Source: Saccharomonospora cyanea NA-134 (lineage in GTDB: Bacteria; Actinomycetota; Actinomycetes; Mycobacteriales; Pseudonocardiaceae). Taken from it: DNA of 64,000 nucleotides. The translations under genes were made by a program, and so were the position numbers. Below, one piece after another: positions 40,181-48,376 of this stretch (the stretch's first letter is position 1; each line of letters opens with the position of its first letter). Where the stretch lies: contig NZ_CM001440.1 of assembly GCF_000244975.1 (NCBI RefSeq), forward strand, positions 4,977,398 to 5,041,397. The letters are read 5' to 3'. The notes beneath the pieces were generated by a model, which saw only the letters and a list, made by a program, of their open reading frames with translations, was not told the origin of the DNA and did no database searches.

Positions 40181-41632
40181 ATGACCTCTCAGACGGCCAA
40201 GGCAAGCATCGGCGTCACCGGACTCGCGGTGATGGGACGCAACCTCGCCCGCAACCTCGCCCGCCACGGGCACACCGTCGCCCTGCACAACCGGACGGAA
40301 CAGCGGACCCGCGACCTCGTCGAGAACTTCGGCTCCGAGGGAGAGTTCGTCCCCACCTACTCCGCCGAGGAGTTCGTGCAGGCCCTGGAGCGCCCGCGCA
40401 AGCTCGTCATCATGGTCAAGGCGGGCTCCCCCACCGACGCGGTCATCGAGGAGTTCGCACCGCTGCTGGAGCCCGGGGACATCGTCATCGACGCGGGCAA
40501 CGCCCACTTCGCGGACACCCGCCGCAGGGAGGCCGCGCTCCGCGAGCGGGGCCTGCACTTCGTGGGCACCGGCGTGTCCGGCGGTGAGGAAGGCGCCCTG
40601 CACGGGCCCAGCATCATGCCCGGCGGCTCGGCCGAGTCGTACGAGTCGCTGGGACCGCTGTTCGAGGACATCTCCGCGAAGGTGGACGGCGCGCCGTGCT
40701 GCACCCACGTCGGCCCCGACGGCGCGGGCCACTTCGTGAAGATGGTGCACAACGGCATCGAGTACTCCGACATGCAGCTCATCGCCGAGTCGTTCGACCT
40801 GCTGCGGGGCGTGCTGGGCTACGAGCCCGCGCAGATCGCCGAAACGTTCCGCACGTGGAACACGGGCCGGCTCGACTCGTACCTCATCGAGATCACCGCC
40901 GAGGTCCTCGCGCACACCGACCCGAGCACCGGCAGGCCGTTCGTCGACATCGTGGCCGACCAGGCGGAACAGAAGGGCACCGGACGCTGGACCGTGCAGA
41001 ACGGGCTGGAACTGGGCGTGCCCATCACGGGTATCGCCGAGGCCACGTTCGCCCGGTCGCTGTCGGGTCACGCCGGGCTGCGTAGCGCGGCGCGCGGACT
41101 CGCCGGCCCCGACCGGGCAGGCGGCGCCCGAAACGGTGTGCCCGAGAGCTTCGCCGACGACGTCGAGCAGGCGTTGTACGCGTCGAAGGTGGTCGCCTAC
41201 GCCCAGGGGTTCAACCAGATCCAGGCGGGCAGCAGCGAGTACGGGTGGAACATCGACCTCGGTGCGGTGGCCGCGATCTGGCGTGGAGGCTGCATCATCC
41301 GCGCGAAGTTCCTCGACGACATCCGCGCCGCCTACCGCGCGGAACCGACGCTGCCGACCCTGCTGACCAGCGGCGAGTTCCGCAGGGCCGTGGAGGACGC
41401 GCAGGAGGCGTGGAGGTCCGTGGTGTCCACCGCCGTGCGGCTGGGCATCCCGACGCCCGGGTTCTCCACGGCACTCGCCTACTACGACGCGCTGCGGGCC
41501 GAGCGGCTCCCCGCGTCGCTGATCCAGGCACAGCGCGACTACTTCGGCGCGCACACCTACCGCAGGGTCGACCGCGAGGGCAGCTTCCACACGACCTGGG
41601 CCACCGACCCGCGCGTGGAGCACGAAGCCTGA
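40181..41632 (+). CDS. gnd: 6-phosphogluconate dehydrogenase, decarboxylating
   Basis: Oxidative pentose phosphate enzyme making ribulose 5-phosphate, CO2 and NADPH. 483 residues, the long homodimeric form. The NADP loop is VTGLAVMGRNLARNLARHG, with NRT following strand 2 (Arg for NADP). FVGTGVSGGEEGALHGPSIM and HFVKMVHNGIEYSDMQLIAE carry the substrate and catalytic Lys residues. It diverges from the XRE gene and is followed by a strong terminator. Confidence 0.97.
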   Translation: MTSQTAKASIGVTGLAVMGRNLARNLARHGHTVALHNRTEQRTRDLVENFGSEGEFVPTYSAEEFVQALERPRKLVIMVKAGSPTDAVIEEFAPLLEPGDIVIDAGNAHFADTRRREAALRERGLHFVGTGVSGGEEGALHGPSIMPGGSAESYESLGPLFEDISAKVDGAPCCTHVGPDGAGHFVKMVHNGIEYSDMQLIAESFDLLRGVLGYEPAQIAETFRTWNTGRLDSYLIEITAEVLAHTDPSTGRPFVDIVADQAEQKGTGRWTVQNGLELGVPITGIAEATFARSLSGHAGLRSAARGLAGPDRAGGARNGVPESFADDVEQALYASKVVAYAQGFNQIQAGSSEYGWNIDLGAVAAIWRGGCIIRAKFLDDIRAAYRAEPTLPTLLTSGEFRRAVEDAQEAWRSVVSTAVRLGIPTPGFSTALAYYDALRAERLPASLIQAQRDYFGAHTYRRVDREGSFHTTWATDPRVEHEA

Positions 41633-41637
41633 GCGTC

Positions 41638-41674
41638 GGTGCCGGGCCCGCCCCCGATCGGCGGGCCCGGCACC
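41638..41674 (+). terminator. Terminator hairpin after gnd
   Basis: GGTGCCGGGCCCGCC and GGCGGGCCCGGCACC form a perfect 15-bp stem with a 7-base loop, 5 bases after the gnd stop codon. It also faces the convergent membrane-protein gene. Confidence 0.85.
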
Positions 41675-41723
41675 GCGTCTCCCTCCGGTGACTCCGGGAC
41701 GTAGGTGTGGCCGGTTCTTGCGC

Positions 41724-42977
41724 CTACCTGGTCTCCTCGATCCTGGTCTTCACGATGGGACCGGAGGTCGTTCGGCAGTCCTTGCCCTCACAGGAGGGGG
41801 CCGTGAACTCGTCGGCGAGCGGTTCGTGAGCCACCTCGGGCGCGAGCGACCACAACACCGTCCCCGAAGCCACACCCAACTCGTTGCCGTCGAGTGCGAC
41901 GGCCCGGGCCCCCACGAACCATCCCGTGTCCAGGTTCAGGATGATCTCCCTGCGCTGCCCGCTGTCCGGGTCGTCGATGCCGACGGCGACACCGGTGTTG
42001 TTCTCCAGCACGATGTCGTTCATGCGCGTCCTCATCGTGACGCTCTCGTCCGTGACGTGGATGCCGGGCAGCTCGGCGAGCTCGCGGTACATGGCCGCCC
42101 TCACCTCCGCCGGCACCATCTCGGTGCGCAACGCCCGGATGGCGGTGTCGAACACGTCGTCGGCGCGGTCGTTCCCGGCGCCACCGATCCGCCAGGGCGT
42201 CTCGTCCGGCTCGGGGAGCATGGAGTTCAGCTTCCGAAGGGGTTGTTCCTCACCGACCAGGCCGCTGTACACCTGGGGCCGGTACCAGTGCTCGTCGTCC
42301 ACACACGGCCCTGTACCCGGTTCGTTGGTGCTGCCGCACAGCGTGCCCGTGAACGCGTGCTCGACAGGGGCCGGCTCGCTATCGGATTCGTGGCCGAGCC
42401 ACTCCGGCGCGCTGGTGACGTGCTGCCGAAGCTTCCAGACGCGGCCGTCGTCCGACCACGCCTCCCTCAGTCGTTCCTGACCGACGACGAACGTGTCCCC
42501 CTCTTCGCCCTCGACCAGGTGTGGAACGAACTCCCGCTGGCTCGTGAGGAAGGGGAACGTGACCGGACGGTCGTATTCGCGCTTGCTCTCAGCCGTCTCC
42601 GCGGCCTGCGACAGAACGTCCTGCGCGGTGAGTTCCGGTGCGGTGGCCGTCTGCTCCGGCGCCTGCCCCGCGGGCCCCACCGCGCCGGTGTCGCCCGACA
42701 GCATGGCCAGGGGGACTACCACCGCGGCCGCGACCGACGCCGCCGCGGCGACCACCGGCCCCCACCGGCGGAAGGGCAACCGCGAAACACCGGCCCTCAC
42801 GGGCGCACGCCTCGGACGTCTCTTCGACTCCGCCCGCGCCGCCGCCAGTACCCTGGCGCGCGCGTCGTCCAACCGCGGCTGGTCGGCGCGCATCTCGTGA
42901 TGGAGTTTTCGCAGAGCCTCGTCGAGCGCCGCGTCCGACGTCGCGTCGGGCATCGACCGTCGGTTCTCGTCCATCAT
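41724..42977 (-). CDS. CU044_5270-type membrane protein, sigma-factor partner
   Basis: 417 residues. An acidic/basic cytoplasmic head (MRADQPRLDDARARVLAAAR) precedes one membrane helix (VVAAAASVAAAVVVPLAML, about 75-93) and a large extracytoplasmic domain with Cys in TLCGSTNEPGTGPCVDD. This layout is that of proteins encoded beside actinobacterial ECF sigma factors and presumed to act as anti-sigma or sensor partners. The ATG overlaps the sigma gene stop by 4 bases, so the two are coupled. Confidence 0.82.
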   Translation of the reverse strand: MMDENRRSMPDATSDAALDEALRKLHHEMRADQPRLDDARARVLAAARAESKRRPRRAPVRAGVSRLPFRRWGPVVAAAASVAAAVVVPLAMLSGDTGAVGPAGQAPEQTATAPELTAQDVLSQAAETAESKREYDRPVTFPFLTSQREFVPHLVEGEEGDTFVVGQERLREAWSDDGRVWKLRQHVTSAPEWLGHESDSEPAPVEHAFTGTLCGSTNEPGTGPCVDDEHWYRPQVYSGLVGEEQPLRKLNSMLPEPDETPWRIGGAGNDRADDVFDTAIRALRTEMVPAEVRAAMYRELAELPGIHVTDESVTMRTRMNDIVLENNTGVAVGIDDPDSGQRREIILNLDTGWFVGARAVALDGNELGVASGTVLWSLAPEVAHEPLADEFTAPSCEGKDCRTTSGPIVKTRIEETR

Positions 42978-43606
42978 CGGTGACCTCCCCGTGCGGTGCC
43001 GCGCTCCTCGCGCTGCAGAACTGTCCTGAGCTTTCGACGGACGCGGTGCAGGCGTGAGCGCACCGTGCTCGGGGGCAGGTCAAGCGCCTGACCTATCTCG
43101 GTGGGCGTCAGCTCGGCCCACGCCGACAGCAGCAGGACGTCGCGGTCGGCCCGCGACAGTCCCGCGAGGGCGGTGGCCAACCGCCGGGTGCGTTGCTGCG
43201 CGTCCACCCGCTCGGTGGCCCTGGCGTCGACCGCCTCGGCGATCGACGACCCTGTCGCCCCTCCGTCCGCCGCGATTCGCGCGGTCACCCGCAAGCCTCT
43301 CAACTCCTTCCTGACGTGGCCTCTCAGAACATTCGTGGCGATGCCGTACAACCACGGGCGCACCGGGCCGCGCCCCGGGTCGTATGTCGCCCGCTTGCGC
43401 AACGCGAGCAGGAACGTCTCCGCGACGAGGTCGTCGGCGACGTGCACGCCGACCCGGCCTGCGAAGTACGAGCGCAACGCGGGCGCGTGCGCGTCGAAGA
43501 GCCCGGTGAAGAGCACCTCGGGATCACCATCCGCGAGATCGGGATGGGAGTCACCGACCGCGCGCGCACTCACCCGCTCAACACGGGTTCCGACCAACAC
43601 GTACAC
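42974..43606 (-). CDS. ECF-type RNA polymerase sigma factor
   Basis: Up to 210 residues. Sigma region 2 is FDAHAPALRSYFAGRVGVHV, then DDLVAETFLLALRKRATYD and PVRPWLYGIATNVLRGHVRK. Region 4 is LSRADRDVLLLSAWAELTPT followed by EIGQALDLPPSTVRSRLHRV. The GTG at 43606 is the first start; in-frame GTGs about 10 codons in are equally plausible. It is coupled to the membrane partner downstream. What it responds to is unknown. Confidence 0.92.
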   Translation of the reverse strand: MYVLVGTRVERVSARAVGDSHPDLADGDPEVLFTGLFDAHAPALRSYFAGRVGVHVADDLVAETFLLALRKRATYDPGRGPVRPWLYGIATNVLRGHVRKELRGLRVTARIAADGGATGSSIAEAVDARATERVDAQQRTRRLATALAGLSRADRDVLLLSAWAELTPTEIGQALDLPPSTVRSRLHRVRRKLRTVLQREERGTARGGHR

Positions 43607-43754
43607 GCCAGGACTTGGCCGCTGGCACCACGCGCGTTCCCACGAAAGACTGAATGTGTGACCTATGTCACTTCACATCCACGGGACGGCAACACACGAC
43701 CTTTCTCCGGACAACACCGGTCATGTCGGAAAGAAGATCATGTCGGAGAGAGAA

Positions 43755-44699
43755 ATGAACTGCCGGCGCTGGGCGTTGGCCGTGATCTCAGGAGGGCTCC
43801 TGGGTCTCAGCGTCACGATCGTCGGTTCCACGGTCGACACCGCCACGTCCACCACGGCCGCCAGCACAGCCATCACGTCCACCGGCACGCCGACGGAGTC
43901 GGTGCCCAGCCTCCGACCACACCGCTCGGACGGCGAGGAGTCGTCCTCCACGCCCCCGCCGGAACCTCCGAAGCAACTCGTCGTCGGCCACGGATTCGAC
44001 GACGTCGGGGTGATGGTCTACGACCAAGCCCGGGCGGTGGTCGCACTGGAGCACAACGCCCACGAACAGTTCACGTCCGCGTCGCTGGTGAAACTGCTGA
44101 TCGCCTTCGACGCCCTCGAACAGGGGGCACCTCCCTCCGACGTGCACACCATGATCGCGGAGAGCCACGATCAGCTCGCCGGCCAGTTCTGGGTGCACGG
44201 CGGCAGACCCGACCTGGTCACCAGGTGGGCCGAGCGACTCGGCCTGGAGAACACCGAGGCACCCGAGCTGCCCAACATGTGGGGCGACACGCTGACCACG
44301 GCCGCCGACACGGTGAAGGTCTACCGGTACCTGCTGTACGAGGCGCCTCCGAAGACCCGTGACGTGGTCCTGTCCGCTCTGCGCGACTCGACGCCTCACG
44401 GCACCGACGGTTTCTACCAGCACTTCGGGATCCCCGACGCGGCAGGGGAGCTACCGTTCGCGGTGAAGCAGGGATGGGCGTGTTGCACGGACGAGCGCGT
44501 CCTGCACACCACCGGCCTGGTGGGAGACGACGACCGCTACATCGTCGCGGTACTCACCCGCACCTCGCGTGGCGTCGACTACCAGACCGTGTCGGAGAGG
44601 CTCACCGCCTACGTCGAACAGGTCCTCACCGCGACCGGTGTGGACCACGATTCGTCCCTTCCGGAGAGAACCCCGGTTCGAGACCCCCACCGCGGGTAA
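43755..44699 (+). CDS. Secreted serine hydrolase with beta-lactamase/PBP-like fold
   Basis: 314 residues. The signal peptide or anchor is RRWALAVISGGLLGLSVTIV, then a Ser/Thr/Pro-rich linker of about 50. The hydrolase domain has the nucleophile motif SLVK (in TSASLVKLLIAFDAL), SHD in place of SDN (AESHDQLAGQ) and KQG in place of KTG (VKQGWACC). It belongs to the class A beta-lactamase superfamily, but two motifs deviate, so penicillin hydrolysis is doubtful. GGAG 6 bases before the ATG at 43755 supports it; ATG 43740 is the alternative. It diverges from the sigma gene. Confidence 0.78.
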   Translation: MNCRRWALAVISGGLLGLSVTIVGSTVDTATSTTAASTAITSTGTPTESVPSLRPHRSDGEESSSTPPPEPPKQLVVGHGFDDVGVMVYDQARAVVALEHNAHEQFTSASLVKLLIAFDALEQGAPPSDVHTMIAESHDQLAGQFWVHGGRPDLVTRWAERLGLENTEAPELPNMWGDTLTTAADTVKVYRYLLYEAPPKTRDVVLSALRDSTPHGTDGFYQHFGIPDAAGELPFAVKQGWACCTDERVLHTTGLVGDDDRYIVAVLTRTSRGVDYQTVSERLTAYVEQVLTATGVDHDSSLPERTPVRDPHRG

Positions 44700-44709
44700 C
44701 TCCGATGCC

Positions 44710-45246
44710 ATGTTGTCTTCTATCGCGCGCGGCGCCGCCGCAGGCGCCGCGGGAACCACCGCACTGCACGCCGCCACCTACCTGGACATGACGCTGCGGG
44801 GCCGCCCGTCGAGCAGCACCCCTCAGCAGACGATCGACAAGATCAGCGAGGCGGCGGGAACGGAGATCCCCGGCACCACCGAGCAGAAGGAGAGCCGCAA
44901 GTCCGGGCTCGGTGCCCTGCTCGGGATGGTCACGGGAACCACCGTCGGCGTCTGCTACGGAGCACTGCACGGCCTCGGCTGGCGCCCTCCGATGCTCGTG
45001 GGCGGTGTCGTGGCGACGGTCGCCGCGATGGTGGGTTCGAGTGCGCCCATGACGGTGCTGGGGGTGACCGACCCCCGGACGTGGAGCACCTCGGACTGGC
45101 TCAGCGACGCCCTGCCGCACCTCGCCTACGGCCTGGTCACGGCGGCCACCTTCGCGATGACGGAGAACAACCACCGCCGGCGCGGGTTCCGCGGGAGAAG
45201 GCGCCGGGCGAACAGGGCCGCCACCATGCGCGCACTCGCGATCTGA
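44710..45246 (+). CDS. Small membrane protein, unknown
   Basis: 178 residues. Glycine-rich N-terminus (ARGAAAGAAGTTALHAATYL) and a hydrophilic loop with TPQQTIDKISEAAG. Hydrophobic segments are LLGMVTGTTVGVCYGALHGL, MLVGGVVATVAAMVG and LAYGLVTAATFAM. The tail is very basic (RRRGFRGRRRRANRA). It starts 10 bases after the hydrolase gene, so the two share a transcript. The family is not assigned. Confidence 0.75.
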   Translation: MLSSIARGAAAGAAGTTALHAATYLDMTLRGRPSSSTPQQTIDKISEAAGTEIPGTTEQKESRKSGLGALLGMVTGTTVGVCYGALHGLGWRPPMLVGGVVATVAAMVGSSAPMTVLGVTDPRTWSTSDWLSDALPHLAYGLVTAATFAMTENNHRRRGFRGRRRRANRAATMRALAI

Positions 45247-45267
45247 GAGCCTGAAGCGGGCAGGCTC
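45247..45267. terminator. Short hairpin between small membrane protein and transketolase
   Basis: GAGCCTG and CAGGCTC form a 7-bp stem around AAGCGGG, in the 30-base gap between convergent genes. Confidence 0.5.
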
Positions 45268-45276
45268 CCGGTCGGG

Positions 45277-47121
45277 TCACTCCGCCACCAGTTCCCGCAC
45301 CGCCTCGACCACGGAGTCGGCGTCGATGCCGGCGTGGCGGAGTTGCTCGGCGGGGGTGGCGGACCCCGGCAGCGCCAGCACACCGAGCTTGACCACCGTG
45401 GGCATCGCGATGGAGCCGGTCAACGCGTCCAGCACCGCATCGCCGAGCCCGCCCTGCGGCCAGTGGTCCTCGACGGTGACGATGCGGCCGGTGTCGGCCG
45501 CAGCCCGCCGCAGGGTCGCCACGTCCACCGGCTTCAGCGAGTACAGGTCCACGACCCGCGCCCGCACGCCCTCGTCGGCGAGCGCGTCGGCCGCCCGCAG
45601 CGCCTCGTGCACCGTGATGCCCGCGCCCACGATCGTCACCTCGTCGGCGTCGGACGAGCGAAGCACCTTGCTGCCCCCGATGGGGAACGTCTCCTCCGGC
45701 CCGTACAGGACCGGTGTGTCCTCGCGGGTGGTGCGCAGGTAACGGATGCCGGAGTGCTCGGTCATCGCCGCCGTGAGGTGCGCAGTGGAGTTCGCGTCGC
45801 ACGGGTAGAGCACGGTGCTGCGCCACAACGCCCGGAACGCCGCGATGTCCTCCAGACCCATCTGCGAAGGACCGTCCGCACCGATGGACACGCCCGCGTG
45901 CGAACCGACGAGACAGAGGTCGGCCCCACTGACGGCGGCCATGCGGACGAAGTCGTACGCGCGGCTCCAGAACGCGGCGAAGGTCGCGGCGAACGGGAGC
46001 CAGCCACGCACCGAAAGACCGACGGCCGTCGCCGTCATCTGCTGTTCGGCGATGTAGCACTCGAAGAAACGGTCGGGATGCTCGGTCGCGAAGTAGGCGG
46101 TGCGCGTGGAGTCGCTGACCTCGCCGTCGAGCACCACCAGGTCGGAACGCGCGTGCCCCATGGAGGCGAGGGCCTGCCCGAAGGCCGTCCGGGTGGCCAC
46201 GCGCCTGCCCTGCTCGTACACGGGGACGGCCAACTCCCTCAGCTCGTCGGGCCGGGAGGGCCGCTCGTACTCCGGAGCCGCCACCTCGACGCGGATGGCG
46301 CTGCGCCCACCCAGCTCGGCGATCGCGGCCTCGGCGTCCGGCAGCGGTTTGCCGTGCACGCCCTCGACGTCCTCCACGGCGCGAACGCCCTTGCCCTTGC
46401 GGGTGCGGGCCAGGATCGCGGTGGGCGACTCGCTCGCGGCTGCCTCGGCGTAGGCGGCGTCGATCGCCTCGACGTCGTGCCCGTCGATCTCGACGGTGTG
46501 CCAGCCGAACGCGGAGATCCGCCGGGCGTAGGCGGCGGTGTCCCACCCATGCCGCGTGGGGCCGCGCTGGCCGAGGCGGTTGACGTCCACGATCGCCGTC
46601 AGGTTGTGCAGCCGCTCGTACCCGGCGTGTTCGAACGCCTCCCACATCGAGCCCTCGGCGAGCTCGCTGTCGCCGCACAGCACCCAGACCCGGAAGTCCC
46701 GCCGGTCGAGCCGCTTACCCGCCAGCGCCATCCCCGCGCCGATGCCGAGGCCCTGCCCGAGCGAGCCCGTGGCCACGTCGACCCACGGCAACGCCGGGGT
46801 CGGGTGTCCCTGCAGCCTGCTGCCCGACGACCGGTACCAGCGCAGCTCCTCGGACGAGACGACCCCCGCCGCCACGTACATCGCGTACAGCAACGGCGAC
46901 GCGTGTCCCTTCGAGAAGATCAGGTGGTCGTTGGCGGGGTTCTGCGCCGCCTCGAAGTCGTAACGCAGATGGCCGGCCAGCAACACCGCCATGAGGTCGG
47001 CCGCCGACAGCGACGAGGTCGGATGTCCCGACCCGGCGAAGTCCGCGGCGCGCACGGCGTCCACCCGGAGTTGCCTGCCCAGCGCCGTGAGCATGTCGTG
47101 ATCCACAGTGGCGACCGACAT
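45277..47121 (-). CDS. tkt: Transketolase
   Basis: Thiamine-diphosphate enzyme of the non-oxidative pentose phosphate pathway, 614 residues, both halves fused. FAGSGHPTSSLSAADLMAVL is the N-terminal signature and VLCGDSELAEGSMWEAFEHAG is the ThDP/metal GDG-like motif (here GDS). VDVNRLGQRGPT follows. The transketolase second motif is GADGPSQMGLEDIAAFRAL. Length and motifs resemble the shorter, animal-like transketolases more than the about 700-residue bacterial Tkt. The start at 47121 follows a poor ribosome site. A classical tkt elsewhere in the genome is likely. Confidence 0.9.
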   Translation of the reverse strand: MSVATVDHDMLTALGRQLRVDAVRAADFAGSGHPTSSLSAADLMAVLLAGHLRYDFEAAQNPANDHLIFSKGHASPLLYAMYVAAGVVSSEELRWYRSSGSRLQGHPTPALPWVDVATGSLGQGLGIGAGMALAGKRLDRRDFRVWVLCGDSELAEGSMWEAFEHAGYERLHNLTAIVDVNRLGQRGPTRHGWDTAAYARRISAFGWHTVEIDGHDVEAIDAAYAEAAASESPTAILARTRKGKGVRAVEDVEGVHGKPLPDAEAAIAELGGRSAIRVEVAAPEYERPSRPDELRELAVPVYEQGRRVATRTAFGQALASMGHARSDLVVLDGEVSDSTRTAYFATEHPDRFFECYIAEQQMTATAVGLSVRGWLPFAATFAAFWSRAYDFVRMAAVSGADLCLVGSHAGVSIGADGPSQMGLEDIAAFRALWRSTVLYPCDANSTAHLTAAMTEHSGIRYLRTTREDTPVLYGPEETFPIGGSKVLRSSDADEVTIVGAGITVHEALRAADALADEGVRARVVDLYSLKPVDVATLRRAAADTGRIVTVEDHWPQGGLGDAVLDALTGSIAMPTVVKLGVLALPGSATPAEQLRHAGIDADSVVEAVRELVAE

Positions 47122-47208
47122 GGCTGTCGCATACCCGCTGCGGCAGGCGCGGTAACCGGTCGCGCCCTCGGCGAAGGACGACGAGGGCGCCCTGCTACCC
47201 TTCTCGGC

Positions 47209-47298
47209 GGAGGATTGGCCGAGCGGCCTAAGGCGCACGATTGGAAATCGTGTTGGGTGTAACAGCCCTCACGGGTTCGAATCCCGTATCCTCCGCCA
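47209..47298 (+). tRNA. tRNA-Ser (anticodon GGA)
   Basis: 87 bases plus an encoded CCA. Acceptor GGAGGAT pairs with ATCCTCC, with discriminator G. The anticodon stem CACGA/TCGTG has loop TTGGAAA, giving GGA (Ser). A long variable arm (TTGGGTGTAACAGCCC) marks a class II tRNA. The T-arm is CGGGTTCGAATCCCG. Confidence 0.96.
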
Positions 47299-47303
47299 GC
47301 TCA

Positions 47304-47340
47304 CGAACGCCGGGTCTCCTCATGAGGGGCCCGGCGTTCG
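47304..47340 (+). terminator. Hairpin after tRNA-Ser
   Basis: CGAACGCCGGG pairs with CCCGGCGTTCG (11 bp). Inside is a second small palindrome, CCTCATGAGG. It begins 5 bases after the tRNA. Confidence 0.78.
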
Positions 47341-47348
47341 TTGTGTTC

Positions 47349-47375
47349 GGGCTCTCCGGGCTCTCCGGGCTCTCC
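47349..47375. repeat. Three perfect tandem 9-bp units
   Basis: GGGCTCTCC is repeated three times without interruption, just after the tRNA-Ser terminator. It lies in the about 245-base gap between the tRNA and the next gene. Nothing else is evident there. Confidence 0.85.
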
Positions 47376-47543
47376 GGGGGAGCCTGAGTCACCCGGCGGG
47401 AGTTCTGAGGAGTCCACCGGTGCGTTCCGTGCGAGCCGTCGTTCCTGACGGGTCTTCAACCCTGCTGACAGCTCTTCCCGTCACACGGAAGGAGCGCCCG
47501 CCGGGCGGCAGCAACGCCGTACACGCACCAGTGGACCGGGACC

Positions 47544-47870
47544 TCAGATTCCGAGAACGGCTTTCACGCCCTGTACTGCCTCGACGACCGGACCACCTAC
47601 CTCGCCGATCATCACGGCGATCCCCGAGATGGTCGCCAGCGCCCGCCGCAGAGCGCCTCGCGGCGCGTCCTGGCCTGCCTCGATCGTTCGGAGAGCGTCG
47701 TTGAGGGCTGGCCGATCCTCAACAGGCGCTTGGTCACGCAGAAGCTGGACAGCGGTCACCAGTGACCGTAGCGCCGCGGCGGCATCGGTGTGTTGCTGGC
47801 CCCTGTTGATGCCGATGTTGTGGTCGCCGTACTGCGTGACTCGGTCACCGATCTGGAAGTCACCACTCAT
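47544..47870 (-). CDS. Small helical protein with N-terminal amyloid-like motif
   Basis: 108 residues. It opens with SGDFQIGDRVTQYGDHNIGI, whose core IGD-x-x-x-QYG-x-HNIG is shared with the C-terminus of the upstream partner. After a short linker comes a helical region (ALRSLVTAVQLLRDQAPVED, DALRTIEAGQDAP) and a hydrophobic C-terminus (ATISGIAVMIGEVGGPVV, AVQGVKAVLGI). The helical part resembles small actinobacterial proteins annotated DUF5955; this is recalled, not computed. I read it as a candidate effector or adaptor. The ATG overlaps the partner stop by 4 bases (ATGA). Confidence 0.72.
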   Translation of the reverse strand: MSGDFQIGDRVTQYGDHNIGINRGQQHTDAAAALRSLVTAVQLLRDQAPVEDRPALNDALRTIEAGQDAPRGALRRALATISGIAVMIGEVGGPVVEAVQGVKAVLGI

Positions 47871-47929
47871 CTTCCTGTCGCCTGCTTTCCGATGTTGTGA
47901 TTCCCGTATTGCATGATCTGGTCACCGAT
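47812..47929. repeat. Diverged 41-bp direct repeat encoding the shared motif
   Basis: Bases 47812-47852 and 47889-47929 match at 33 of 41 positions and both encode the IGD-x-x-x-QYG-x-HNIG motif, one in each of two adjacent genes. Most differences are at third positions or change one residue, which fits selection on the protein motif. Confidence 0.85.
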
Positions 47930-48376
47930 GTGCGCGTTCTCGATCTGCAACTGGAACTCCGCGTATGGATTGTTGATTGCTTCCTTGACCTGAGCGTCGA
48001 TGATGTCGACCTTGGCGAAGTCCGGACTGGTCAACACGGCGTGTGAGGAACTGGCGGTCTCGATGATGTACTGAGCGAGTTCGGGAGTACGAAGTCTCCT
48101 CACCAGCCTGGTGACCGAGCGGGTGGCCAGGATGCCCACGATGAGCAGCCCCACCAGACCGGCCGCCACGTCACTGCTGAATGCCCCCACGGCGAAGAGC
48201 AGGAGGAAGAGCAGCACCGGAAGGGACCACAGGAACCTCCTCACGGCACCCCGGTGGTCAGGTCGGAGGACCGCCCGTCGGGTCGCTGCCACATTGCGGA
48301 GCGGGTAGGTGTCGTGCCCGATGCAGAGAATCTGCTGTCTGATCCGCACGTCGACAAAGTCGGTTTTGTAGATCAT
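47867..48376 (-). CDS. DUF6232-like membrane protein with C-terminal amyloid-like motif
   Basis: 169 residues. The N-terminal cytosolic domain (MIYKTDFVDVRIRQQILCIG, DTYPLRNVAATRRAVL) precedes a hydrophobic hairpin (LWSLPVLLFLLLFAVGAFSS, VAAGLVGLLIVGILATRSV) and a second cytosolic domain (IIETASSSHAVLTSPDFAKV). This order fits DUF6232. The last about 25 residues carry AHIGDQIMQYGNHNIGKQ, the same motif as the downstream gene. The ATG at 48376 is directly preceded by GGAGG with almost no spacing; no better start exists in frame, as the region to 48556 looks non-coding. Confidence 0.75.
   Translation of the reverse strand: MIYKTDFVDVRIRQQILCIGHDTYPLRNVAATRRAVLRPDHRGAVRRFLWSLPVLLFLLLFAVGAFSSDVAAGLVGLLIVGILATRSVTRLVRRLRTPELAQYIIETASSSHAVLTSPDFAKVDIIDAQVKEAINNPYAEFQLQIENAHIGDQIMQYGNHNIGKQATGR

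Noticed and set aside
40043..41623. 526-codon minus-strand frame opposite gnd
   Set aside because: Shadow of gnd; no start signal or domain.
45334..47262. 642-codon plus-strand frame opposite transketolase
   Set aside because: Shadow of the transketolase gene; it runs into tRNA-Ser, which no real gene would do.
47349..47375. Possible CRISPR-like array at the tandem repeats
   Set aside because: Units of 9 bp with no spacers; simple tandem repeat only. No cas genes in the window.
47420..47704. 94-codon plus-strand frame after tRNA-Ser
   Set aside because: Arg/Pro-rich and overlapping the motif-bearing small gene on the other strand, which has better evidence.
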